DNA of 64,000 bases, from contig CAXBCP010000014.1 of NCBI GenBank assembly GCA_963974055.1, forward strand, positions 1-64,000, given 5' to 3'. The position numbers and the translations under genes were made by a program. The stretch is from CAXBCP01 sp963974055. GTDB taxonomy: Bacteria > Pseudomonadota > Alphaproteobacteria > MPNO01 > UBA830. Below, in pieces: positions 41,718 to 49,515 of this stretch (its first letter is position 1; each line of letters begins with the position of its first letter). Below the pieces are notes generated by a model that was not told the DNA's origin, did no database searches, and worked only from the letters and a program-made list of their open reading frames with translations.

Positions 41718-42635
41718 TTGGACCGGTTTCAGGCCCTGAAGGTTTTCGTCACCGTCGCCGAGAGCGGGGGCTTTGCCGCCGCCGCCAGAAGCCTGTCTAT
41801 GTCGCCGCCATCGGTGACGCGGATCGTCTCGGCACTCGAAGAGCATCTCGGCACAGCATTGTTTGTCCGGACCACCCGGTCGGTCGGCCTCACCGAAGCA
41901 GGCACACGGTTCCTCGGGGACAGCAAACGGCTCCTGTCCGATATGCAGGACGCTGAGGAAGCCGCCGTCGGATCGCACGTAACGCCACGCGGCGAGTTAC
42001 GCGTCACCGCCCCCGTTCTGTTCGGCAACATGTTCGTCACGCCGATACTGGGCGACTATCTGGACCGCCACCCATTGGTAACGGCCCGGGCGATGTTCGT
42101 GGACCGCACCGTAAACCTTATCGACGAGGGGCTCGACGTTGCGATCCGTATTGGCGAATTGCCGGATTCGTCCCTGATTGCGACGCGGGTCGGAACGGTG
42201 CGGACCGTCGTCTTCGCGGCGCCCGACTATCTCGCACGGCACGGTACACCGAAACATCCCGATGCGCTGAAGGAGCACAAACTGATCGACCCGTCCGCCA
42301 CCGGCGCAGTTCCCCATTGGGCATTTCGGGACAACGGCCGGACAATTACCTTACAGCCCGGCGCACGCCTGCAGATCAACACAAACGACGCGATCCGCGA
42401 CCAGGTCGCACGCGGCTGGGGCATATCGCGATTGCTGTCGTACCAGATCGCCCCCCTGATCGCCGATGGCAGCGTCGTGCCGCTGCTTGAAGCATTCGAG
42501 CCGCCTCCACGGCCGATCCACGTCATTCACCAGGAGGGCCGGCTTGCATCGTCCAAAATCCGGTCCTTCGTCGACTACATGGTCGGACGGCTGCGTGCCG
42601 ATACTGCCATAAACCGGATCAGCGCCGAAGATTAA
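41718..42635 (+). CDS. LysR family transcriptional regulator
   Basis: A 305-residue LysR-type regulator that begins with TTG at 41718: the family-typical N terminus DRFQALKVFVTVAESGGFAAAARSLSMSPPSVTRIVSALEE runs directly from it, and GGAA precedes it. The effector domain spans about residues 90-295. It belongs to the branch where the closing segment often governs divergent single enzymes. It is divergent from the PPOX flavoprotein. Its stop codon overlaps the stop of the convergent LLM monooxygenase gene by 4 bp. Confidence 0.9.
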   Translation: MDRFQALKVFVTVAESGGFAAAARSLSMSPPSVTRIVSALEEHLGTALFVRTTRSVGLTEAGTRFLGDSKRLLSDMQDAEEAAVGSHVTPRGELRVTAPVLFGNMFVTPILGDYLDRHPLVTARAMFVDRTVNLIDEGLDVAIRIGELPDSSLIATRVGTVRTVVFAAPDYLARHGTPKHPDALKEHKLIDPSATGAVPHWAFRDNGRTITLQPGARLQINTNDAIRDQVARGWGISRLLSYQIAPLIADGSVVPLLEAFEPPPRPIHVIHQEGRLASSKIRSFVDYMVGRLRADTAINRISAED

Positions 42636-43741
42636 AGCGCCGGCTGGCGCAATCCCCGCGCTTCGAGCCGGGGCAGAACCTCATCGACGATCAGCGGCAG
42701 GTCGTTCAGGTAGTTCGGCAGACCGACAGCAACCGCATCGCACCCCGCCTCGGAAAGCTGGGCGAGCTGTTCTGCGACACTGTCCGGGTCTCCGACGACC
42801 GGCGTCGCACCGTTCGCCGTCGCCGCCCGCATGTGGAACCGCTGGCGGTCTTCTTCGGATATTTCGTTCGTGTCGATCCCGCGTTCGACCATCATGATCC
42901 GGCATGCCTCGGTATCGGCATGTTCGACGGCGTAATAGTGGTGATATTCCTCCGCCTCCTTCTGCGTCGGTCGACAGACCACGCCGATATTCGTGAACAA
43001 CCCGATATCCTTGCCGACCTCCCTGCCCGCCTGGCGCAGCGACTGGCTGTCCTCGCGGAACTTCCCGATATCGTAGAATGTGTGAAACAGCATGTCAGCG
43101 TTGCGGACGGCAAATTCGCGCCCCCGGCCCGACGTACCGGCGCAGACCACCATCGGGCGGACATTGCTGACCGGTTTCGGGTTCAGCACGGTGCCTTTGG
43201 TCCGAAAAAATTCGCCATCGAAATCGAACGGTTCGTCCTCGGTCCAGATCCGGGTGACAAGGTCGATCCACTCCTGGCCGAGGTCGTAGCGCCGTTCGTG
43301 TTCGCCCAGATCGACGCCGAGCATGTCGAACTCCTTCTGGTACCAGCCGCAGACGATGTTCAGGCCGAAACGCCCGCCGCCGATATGATCGGCCGTCACC
43401 ATCTGCTTTGCCGCCACCGCCGGGCTATGGGCCGTTACATGAACGGTACCGAACGCCATGATGTTCTTCGTCGCAGCCAGCAGCCCGGACGCCCAGGCTA
43501 TGGTCTCGAAATTGGAACCGTTGTGATTGGTATCGCCGCCATAGCCGATCCAGCGGCCGAGCGGCAGCATGAAATCGATGCCTCCGTTGTCTGCCTGTAC
43601 CGCCAATTGACGGCAATTGGCCCAGGATGCGTCCCACCGTTCGGGAAAGGTGGAACAGGCAAGACCGCCGTCACAGTTCGATCCGAACAGTCCGACAGCC
43701 AGTTTATTGCGGTTAAATTTTCTTATCGGCGTCATGGGCAT
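42632..43741 (-). CDS. LLM class (luciferase-like) FMN-dependent monooxygenase
   Basis: A 369-residue TIM-barrel protein of the bacterial luciferase-like superfamily, closest by eye to the RutA/DszA-type FMNH2-dependent monooxygenases. Recognisable blocks are FMLPLGRWIGYGG, TVHVTAHSPAVAAKQMVTADHIGGGRFGLNIVCGW and PMVVCAGTSGRGREFA. These enzymes need reduced flavin supplied by a reductase and insert oxygen into amides, sulfonates or heterocycles. ATG at 43741 follows GGAGG. It is divergent from the TPP-riboswitch-led LuxE-LuxC-SDR operon, about 100 bp from the aptamer. The substrate is unknown, and F420 use is not excluded but is less likely. Confidence 0.88.
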   Translation of the reverse strand: MPMTPIRKFNRNKLAVGLFGSNCDGGLACSTFPERWDASWANCRQLAVQADNGGIDFMLPLGRWIGYGGDTNHNGSNFETIAWASGLLAATKNIMAFGTVHVTAHSPAVAAKQMVTADHIGGGRFGLNIVCGWYQKEFDMLGVDLGEHERRYDLGQEWIDLVTRIWTEDEPFDFDGEFFRTKGTVLNPKPVSNVRPMVVCAGTSGRGREFAVRNADMLFHTFYDIGKFREDSQSLRQAGREVGKDIGLFTNIGVVCRPTQKEAEEYHHYYAVEHADTEACRIMMVERGIDTNEISEEDRQRFHMRAATANGATPVVGDPDSVAEQLAQLSEAGCDAVAVGLPNYLNDLPLIVDEVLPRLEARGLRQPAL

Positions 43742-43842
43742 ACTGTCCTCCGAACAGGCCGGTTCATCAAGTGGGCGACGATAAAAATCTGTCGCGCAAT
43801 CGGTCTTGTATGCGCAACCGGACCCGGACATAATCGCTGAAC

Positions 43843-43950
43843 GATCCCAGGGGAGCTTCGTTAGGAAGCTGAGATGTCGACCGGCGCCCGACGCGCCAAC
43901 GCGACGACCCTTAGAACCTGATCCGGGTTATGCCGGCGTAGGGAACGGGA
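43843..43950 (+). ncRNA. TPP riboswitch (THI element)
   Basis: The plus strand carries every hallmark of the thiamine pyrophosphate aptamer: GGGG at 43850-43853, a small hairpin AGCTTC-GTTAG-GAAGCT at 43854-43870, CTGAGA at 43869-43874, then an optional stem, ACCC at 43907-43910, AACCTGATCCGG at 43915-43926, and GCCGGCGTAGGGA at 43932-43944. The closing helix pairs TCCC near 43845 with GGGA near 43947. It reads into the LuxE-like gene at 43990, 40 bp downstream. No intrinsic terminator follows, so control of translation start or Rho is likely. Ligand identity rests on the highly conserved aptamer and is firm. Confidence 0.95.
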
Positions 43951-43989
43951 AGGCTTCACGCCACACTTAGGCCCCGTCTTACCGCCCCC

Positions 43990-45126
43990 ATGCCGCCAGC
44001 CATCCGGATCCTTGATACGAAGGACGTATGGCGCGTGACACAGGACGAGATTATCCGGCGACTGCTTGACTTCATCGCTGCGGACGATGCCACCGAGAGC
44101 GCATTCAACCGGTTGGCGCTGGAGGTCTTCGCCTACCAGTTCGAGAACAATTCGCCGTTTCGCCAGTTCTGCATGCAACGCGGTCGCACTCCGCGCACGG
44201 CAAAAACCTGGCGCGATATTCCCGCGGTGCCGATCAATGCATTCAAGGAGCTGACGCTGAGCTGCTGCCCGCCGGAAGAGGCGGCACGCGTCTTCATGAC
44301 CAGCGGCACGACCAAGGCCGGGGTGAAAGGCAAAAGCTACCACCCGACGCTCGCGGTCTACGACGCATCGATGATCACGCATTTCAAAAAACGTTTCATG
44401 CCGGACCGCGACCGGATCGACATGGGAATCCTGTTTCCGGACGAATCCGCCATGCCGAACTCGTCGCTTGCCCATTACCTGGCGCTGGCGCGTGAACATT
44501 TCGGAACCGGCGACAGCCGCTATGAGATCGGCGAGACCGGGATCGATTTCGATGCGCTGTTCGCCCGGCTGGCACAGGCCGAAAAAACGGGCGAGCCCTA
44601 TGCGCTGCTGGGGGCAAGCTACAGCTTCGTACCCCTGCTGGATGAAATGAAACGCCGTAACCTGACCTTCGCCCTGCCTGTGGGCAGCCGGATGTTCGAC
44701 ACCGGCGGCTTCAAGGGACAATCGCGGGAACTGTCCCTCGACGATTTCTACAACCAGCTTTCGACGGGGTTCGGCGTGCCCCGCAGCCGCTGCATCAACA
44801 TGTACGGCATGACCGAACTCAGCACCCAGTTCTACGATAACGGAAACGCGGTCTGCCCGTCGGTCAAATCCGGCCCGCACTGGATTCGCAGCCGCGTGAT
44901 CAATCCGCTGACAGGCGAAGACGTGCCCGACGGCGAAACCGGCGTTCTCTCCCATTGTGACCTCGCCCATTTCAATATCGTCTCAACCATCCTCACCGAA
45001 GACGCCGGGGTCGTGGTCGACGGCGGATTTCTGCTGCTCGGCCGGGCCGACGGTGAAGAAGCCAGGGGATGTTCGATGGCGGTTGAGGAATTCCTGAAAG
45101 CCGCCGACGTGGCGGCCACCGGATGA
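43990..45126 (+). CDS. LuxE/acyl-protein-synthetase-like enzyme
   Basis: A 378-residue protein of the LuxE/PaaK-like adenylate-forming family. The ATP loop TSGTTKAGVKGKSYH is at residues 104-118, and NMYGMTELSTQFY is the second adenylation motif. In luminous bacteria LuxE activates fatty acids with ATP and passes the acyl group to LuxC. Here it is coupled to a LuxC homologue by a 4-bp overlap (ATGA). No luxA, luxB or luxD is nearby. The ATG at 43990 has no Shine-Dalgarno sequence; in-frame sequence above it contains no other start before a TAG at 43939. A TPP riboswitch lies 40 bp upstream, so the acid substrate is probably linked to thiamine. Confidence 0.85.
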   Translation: MPPAIRILDTKDVWRVTQDEIIRRLLDFIAADDATESAFNRLALEVFAYQFENNSPFRQFCMQRGRTPRTAKTWRDIPAVPINAFKELTLSCCPPEEAARVFMTSGTTKAGVKGKSYHPTLAVYDASMITHFKKRFMPDRDRIDMGILFPDESAMPNSSLAHYLALAREHFGTGDSRYEIGETGIDFDALFARLAQAEKTGEPYALLGASYSFVPLLDEMKRRNLTFALPVGSRMFDTGGFKGQSRELSLDDFYNQLSTGFGVPRSRCINMYGMTELSTQFYDNGNAVCPSVKSGPHWIRSRVINPLTGEDVPDGETGVLSHCDLAHFNIVSTILTEDAGVVVDGGFLLLGRADGEEARGCSMAVEEFLKAADVAATG

Positions 45127-46571
45127 CGGAACGCGCCGGATATATCCCCGGACTGGCGCCCCAAGATATCGCCTGGCAAAACCTGCGCTTCGGCAGTCCA
45201 GACTGCGCGCTCGATATCTCGGTACCGACATTGAGCGACACCCAGATGCGCACCGTCGCGGCCACCGTGCGCGCGGGCGGCCGCCGGCTAAAGACGCTGC
45301 CGACCGAAAGGATCGTCGACATCATCGATCGCGCCGCTGCGCAGTTGCTCGACCGCGCGCACCCGGTCCGCCGGAAGGCCGAAGACATGCTGCCGCGCAT
45401 CACAGGCTACGATGCGGAAATGATCCGTCTTGGTCTGACGGGCTACCTGAAGACGTTTCGCAAACCGGAGCTCCGGAAATTTCTGGCAGAGGACTTCGCC
45501 AACCCGCTGATCCTTGACGATTTTCAGCCCATGCCGAAAGGCGGTTTCGCACGCGCCTTCGGCCCCGGAATTCTCGCCCATATCTGGGCCGGGAATGTCC
45601 CCGGCCTGCCGGTCTGGAGCCTCGTATCCGGGCTTCTGGTCAAGGCCGGTAATATCGGCAAGGTGCCCAGCGCCGAGCCGCTTTTCGCAGGCTGGTTCGC
45701 GCAGATTCTGGCCGAGACCGACCCGGAAATCGCCGATTGTTTCGCCATTGTCTGGTGGAAAGGCGGAGATACAGAAAGCGAAACCGCACTCCTCCGGGAA
45801 GCGGACACCGTTCTCGCCTATGGCGGCAACGATGCCCTGTCCGCCATTCGCGACCGGCTTCCCGTTACGACGCGTTATCTCGCCTATGGACACAAGGTCA
45901 GCTTCGGATTGATTTCGCGGGCGGCCCTCGACAGCCGCAGGGTGCCCGGCACCGCCCACGCGGCGGCATACGATATCGTGCGTTACGACCAGCAGGGCTG
46001 TTATTCGCCGCATGTGTTTTTCGTCGAGAACGGCGGCCGGATATCGCCGGAAGAATTCAGCCAGTATCTCGCCCATGAACTGTCTGCCTTTGAGAAAAAG
46101 TATCCGCGGCGGCCCTTGTCGGTCGCCGAGGCCGGCGATGTGGCGGCGTGGCGCCACCAGGAAGAGATCAGGTCCTCGGCCGGAGGCGACCGGCTCGTTC
46201 TCGGGGATGCGGCCGGCGCCTGGAGTGTCGTCTACAGCAGCGACGCCGAAGACCTGACGCCAAGCGGGCTCAACCGTACCATCAAGGTCGTCGGTGTCGA
46301 TGCGCTGGCAGACGTCGCGCCGCGCATCGCGCCCTACCGGCGGTTTTTGCAGACCGTCGGGATCGCCGCCCCGCCTGCCGAACTCTATGAGCTGGCGAAC
46401 CTGCTCGGACAGGAGGGCATTACCCGCATCAGCGCATTGGGCCATATGACCATGCCGGAGGCCGGATGGCATCACGACGGGCGTTTTAACCTGCTCGACC
46501 TGATCACCATGACCGAAATTGAACATTCGGCGGAAACGGCTGCCGACACAATCGCGCCCTATGCCGACTAA
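45123..46571 (+). CDS. LuxC-like acyl reductase
   Basis: A 482-residue LuxC-type acyl-CoA/acyl-enzyme reductase. The aldehyde-dehydrogenase-like fold shows the cofactor segment GILAHIWAGNVPG near residue 150 and the catalytic Cys293 in DQQGCYSPHVFFVENGG. LuxC reduces a thioester to an aldehyde with NADPH. The gene is translationally coupled to the LuxE-like gene and followed 38 bp later by an SDR that could reduce the aldehyde to an alcohol. The operon is led by a TPP riboswitch. I propose reduction of a thiamine- or thiazole-derived carboxylate, but fatty acid reduction cannot be excluded. Confidence 0.87.
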   Translation: MTERAGYIPGLAPQDIAWQNLRFGSPDCALDISVPTLSDTQMRTVAATVRAGGRRLKTLPTERIVDIIDRAAAQLLDRAHPVRRKAEDMLPRITGYDAEMIRLGLTGYLKTFRKPELRKFLAEDFANPLILDDFQPMPKGGFARAFGPGILAHIWAGNVPGLPVWSLVSGLLVKAGNIGKVPSAEPLFAGWFAQILAETDPEIADCFAIVWWKGGDTESETALLREADTVLAYGGNDALSAIRDRLPVTTRYLAYGHKVSFGLISRAALDSRRVPGTAHAAAYDIVRYDQQGCYSPHVFFVENGGRISPEEFSQYLAHELSAFEKKYPRRPLSVAEAGDVAAWRHQEEIRSSAGGDRLVLGDAAGAWSVVYSSDAEDLTPSGLNRTIKVVGVDALADVAPRIAPYRRFLQTVGIAAPPAELYELANLLGQEGITRISALGHMTMPEAGWHHDGRFNLLDLITMTEIEHSAETAADTIAPYAD

Positions 46572-46609
46572 GTATCGGACAGCAAGCGCCCCACAAATGG
46601 ACCGGGATA

Positions 46610-47377
46610 ATGGATTTCAGGGATAAGGTTGTTCTCGTGACGGGCGCGAGCCGGGGAATAGGTGCTGGGATCGCCAAGAGCTTTGCGGCCGAAGGCGCAA
46701 CTGTCGCGGTCAACTACCTCCAAAACGAAACGGCCGCCGAGAGCGTCGTCGCCGACTGCCGCGCCGCCGGCGGGGATGCCCTCGCCTTCCAGGCGGACGT
46801 CACCGACGGCGATGCCGCAGCGGCCCTGGTGGAGGCAGCGATCGGCGCGTTCGGGAAAATCGACGTGCTCGTAAACAACGCCTTTCACCCCTATGCCTTC
46901 GATCCGGAGAACCGGAAGATGTTCTGGGATCTCGAATGGGCCGACTACCAGACCCAGATCGACGGCGCACTCCGGTCCACCCACGGACTGTGCCGGGCCG
47001 TGCTGCCGGAAATGCGCAAACGCGCGCAGGGCGCGATAATCAATATCGCGACCGATCTCGTCGCACGCCCGACAATCCCCTATCACGATTACACCACCGC
47101 CAAGGCGGCCCTGATCGGCTTTAGCCGCAACCTGGCGACAGAACTCGGCCCGATTGGAATACGGGTAAACTGCGTCGCACCGGGTATCGTCTATCCAACG
47201 GAGGGAACCCGCGACACCAAGGAAGAGGTCAAGGACATGATTGTCGGCCAGACCCCTCTGAAACGGCTCGCCCGGCCCGCGGACGTTGCGGGTCCTGTGC
47301 TGTTTCTCGCCTCGCCGTGGAGCGGGTTCATGACCGGCCAGGTTTTGTATGTCGATGGCGGACTGGTAATGAACTAA
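46610..47377 (+). CDS. SDR family oxidoreductase (FabG-like)
   Basis: A 255-residue short-chain dehydrogenase. TGASRGIG (about residues 12-19) binds NAD(P), and the Tyr-Lys pair is in YTTAK. The position usually held by the catalytic Ser appears to be Thr (NIATDLV). The NNAG motif is altered to NNAFHPYAF, and the region after it is longer than in FabG, suggesting a special substrate. It is the third gene of the riboswitch-led operon, 38 bp after the LuxC-like gene, and would supply the final aldehyde-to-alcohol step. It ends 3 bp before the convergent EamA gene. Confidence 0.9.
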   Translation: MDFRDKVVLVTGASRGIGAGIAKSFAAEGATVAVNYLQNETAAESVVADCRAAGGDALAFQADVTDGDAAAALVEAAIGAFGKIDVLVNNAFHPYAFDPENRKMFWDLEWADYQTQIDGALRSTHGLCRAVLPEMRKRAQGAIINIATDLVARPTIPYHDYTTAKAALIGFSRNLATELGPIGIRVNCVAPGIVYPTEGTRDTKEEVKDMIVGQTPLKRLARPADVAGPVLFLASPWSGFMTGQVLYVDGGLVMN

Positions 47378-47380
47378 GGG

Positions 47381-48271
47381 CTAGCCGCGCCGCAACAGGT
47401 AAAGATTGCTGCCGACAATCAGCGCCGCGCCGGCCACGCTCCACCAGCTCGGGATTTCCGCGAACAGCAGCAGGCCGAAAATTCCGGAATAAACGATCCG
47501 CATGTAATCGAACGGCACCGTCACCGTCGCCTCGCCCAGGGTGAATCCCTGCGTGAGACAGGACTGACCGATTATGCCAAGAAACCCGATCAGCAACAGT
47601 ATCCAGAATTCCGCCAGGGTCGGCGTGACCCAGAAATAGGCTGCCGGAATCGCCGAAAACAGCGCGGTGTAGAACGCATAATAAAAAATGATCCGCCGGG
47701 TCGGCTCGGTGCTCGAAAGTTTCTTGATGGAAATCACCACAAGCCCGCCGAACAACGCGCCCGCAACGGCCACGAGTCCGTCCGGATCGAAACCACCGCC
47801 GAACGGGCGCAACATGACCAGAATACCCGCGAACCCCGCAAGGGTAACGCCAATGCGGCGTGCGCCTGCCACTTCGCCGAGGAACAGGAAGGCCAGCACA
47901 ATCATGAAAAGCGGGCGCGAAAACTGCAGCGCCATGGCATCCGCCAGCACCAGATGGGTGATCGCGAAGAAGAAACAGTAATTTCCGCAGGCGCCGAAGA
48001 ACCCGCGCGCCAGATGCATACCGGGACGTTTCGTCCGGATCACGCTGAACCCGCCCTGCACCAGCAGCCACGGCGCGAAGATCAAAAAGCCGATAAAGGC
48101 GCGGCAGAACATCAGTTCCGCAGGATGGAGCCGGGCGCCGAGAATCTTGACGAACACAGCCATCACCGTCAGCAGGATCGCCCCTGCCGACACCAACACG
48201 ATGGCCCGAACCTTTATCGGTATCAGCGCCCATTTTTGACGCAGGGTCGTCATCGCTGAATTAATGTTCAA
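47381..48271 (-). CDS. EamA/DMT family transporter
   Basis: A 296-residue drug/metabolite transporter with ten predicted membrane segments in two EamA repeats of five. The N-terminal repeat shows LHPAELMFCRAFIGFLIF and the paired ends FLFLGEVAGARRIGVTLAGFAGILVML and LLLFAEIPSWWSVAGAALIVGSNLYLLRRG are typical. It exports or imports small metabolites. The ATG at 48271 overlaps the upstream DUF962 gene by 11 bp, so the two are co-translated. It is convergent with the riboswitch operon and not under its control. Confidence 0.9.
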   Translation of the reverse strand: MNINSAMTTLRQKWALIPIKVRAIVLVSAGAILLTVMAVFVKILGARLHPAELMFCRAFIGFLIFAPWLLVQGGFSVIRTKRPGMHLARGFFGACGNYCFFFAITHLVLADAMALQFSRPLFMIVLAFLFLGEVAGARRIGVTLAGFAGILVMLRPFGGGFDPDGLVAVAGALFGGLVVISIKKLSSTEPTRRIIFYYAFYTALFSAIPAAYFWVTPTLAEFWILLLIGFLGIIGQSCLTQGFTLGEATVTVPFDYMRIVYSGIFGLLLFAEIPSWWSVAGAALIVGSNLYLLRRG

Positions 48272-48611
48272 GTGTTTCTTTTCTGGCCTGATGTTTCATT
48301 TCCGCCTCCAGCCGGCCCATACATGCCAGAGAAAACATCCGGAAATCGCCCATCAACGACCACACGGGATATCGGAACGTTGCCGGGCGGTTCCGTTCAA
48401 TGAACAGATGCGAATACCACGCCAGACCGTATCCCGCCACAACCGCTCCTGCGAGAAAACGGAGATCTCCCGTCCAAAGCAACAGCACGACAAGAACGAG
48501 CGAAATCCCCGTGCCGATAATGTGCAACAGACGGGTCGTCGGTTGGGCATGCTCCGACAGGTAGTATGGCCAGAACTGACTGAATGTGTCGAAGTCGTGT
48601 TTATCCGTCAT
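48261..48611 (-). CDS. DUF962/Mpo1-like membrane protein
   Basis: A 116-residue membrane protein. The start DFDTFSQFWPYYLSEHAQPTTRLLHIIGT and the later WYSHLFIERNRPATFRYPVWSLMGDFRMF are the conserved blocks of DUF962. The related yeast protein Mpo1 is an Fe(II)-dependent dioxygenase in phytosphingosine alpha-oxidation, and the His residues seen here (SEH, LLH, YSH) would fit metal binding. I chose ATG at 48611 by family alignment; ATGs at 48647 and 48665 are further upstream. It overlaps the EamA transporter gene. Confidence 0.85.
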   Translation of the reverse strand: MTDKHDFDTFSQFWPYYLSEHAQPTTRLLHIIGTGISLVLVVLLLWTGDLRFLAGAVVAGYGLAWYSHLFIERNRPATFRYPVWSLMGDFRMFSLACMGRLEAEMKHQARKETLEH

Positions 48612-48790
48612 GACGTTAAGATACGGCTTCAGGGACGCCATATCCATCGGTCTCGAACGCCGCACCCTGTTTCACTATGATGCCGAACGGACAGATCGGA
48701 AACGACGCAGGCCGTCCCCGGACTTTGGAAAACCCGAAACCTGCCGGATACTTTCGTTCGGACATATCCGACCCGCGGCGGCGTCAGGCC

Positions 48791-49402
48791 CTACCACATC
48801 CGGTCGCGGTAGCTGACCTCGATCCCGGCATCGGCATCCTCGACGCTGATCTCCCCATTCACCTGGTCGGACACCATCCTGCCGAGCGTCGGCAATTCGC
48901 TGCGCTCGATTTTGTAATCGTCTTCCCAAAGCTTCGACCGCTTGAGCGCCTTGGCGCAATGCAGGTAGGCCTCGCGCACGTCGACCAGTATCGCGGCACG
49001 CGGCGCATTCCCGTTCACCGCAAATTCGGCGAGTTTTTCAGGATCCGCCTCGATCCGCGCCCGGCCGTTCAGCCGCGCGGTTTCATCCACGCCGGGCACG
49101 AAGAAAATCAACCCGACATCGGGATTCGCGATCACGTTGGATAATGTGTCGAGACGGTTGTTTCCCGGCCGGTCGGGGATCATGACGGTGTTGGCGTCAA
49201 TCACCTGAACAAACCCCGGCGCGTCGCCGCGCGGACTGACATCCGTACCGCTGTCGGGATGGCTCGAGCCGATCACGAGAAACGGCGAAAGCGCGATAAA
49301 CCTGGCGATATGCGCGTCAATCGCCGTCAGGCATTTCAGGCGCACGATTTTCGATTGCGCCGGATACAGTTCCCGCAGGGCGTCTTCGCTGTCGATGGAC
49401 AT
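48791..49402 (-). CDS. PPOX class FMN-dependent protein, DR_2398-type
   Basis: A 203-residue flavoprotein. HPDSGTDVSPRGDAPGFVQVID followed by IPDRPGNNRLDTLSNVIANPDVGLIFFVPG is the signature of the DR_2398-type branch of the pyridoxamine-phosphate-oxidase fold. These bind FMN; the reactions are mostly unknown. ATG at 49402 follows GGAGG. It is divergent from the Rieske oxygenase gene with a 113-bp spacer. It differs clearly from the PPOX protein at 40997-41599. Confidence 0.87.
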   Translation of the reverse strand: MSIDSEDALRELYPAQSKIVRLKCLTAIDAHIARFIALSPFLVIGSSHPDSGTDVSPRGDAPGFVQVIDANTVMIPDRPGNNRLDTLSNVIANPDVGLIFFVPGVDETARLNGRARIEADPEKLAEFAVNGNAPRAAILVDVREAYLHCAKALKRSKLWEDDYKIERSELPTLGRMVSDQVNGEISVEDADAGIEVSYRDRMW

Positions 49403-49515
49403 GACCGATCCTCCATGAACCCCCACTTTAACATGAAACCGAGGAAGGCAGACCGCCCTAAATTGGACACCGAGACCCCGTTTACGGCAGCGCCGAAGGG
49501 TGCTTTTATCCTGCC

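Noticed and set aside
42632..47377. A functional bioluminescence operon
   Set aside because: LuxE and LuxC homologues and an LLM protein are present, but there is no LuxA/LuxB pair or LuxD, and the LLM protein looks RutA/DszA-like. A TPP riboswitch also argues for another role.
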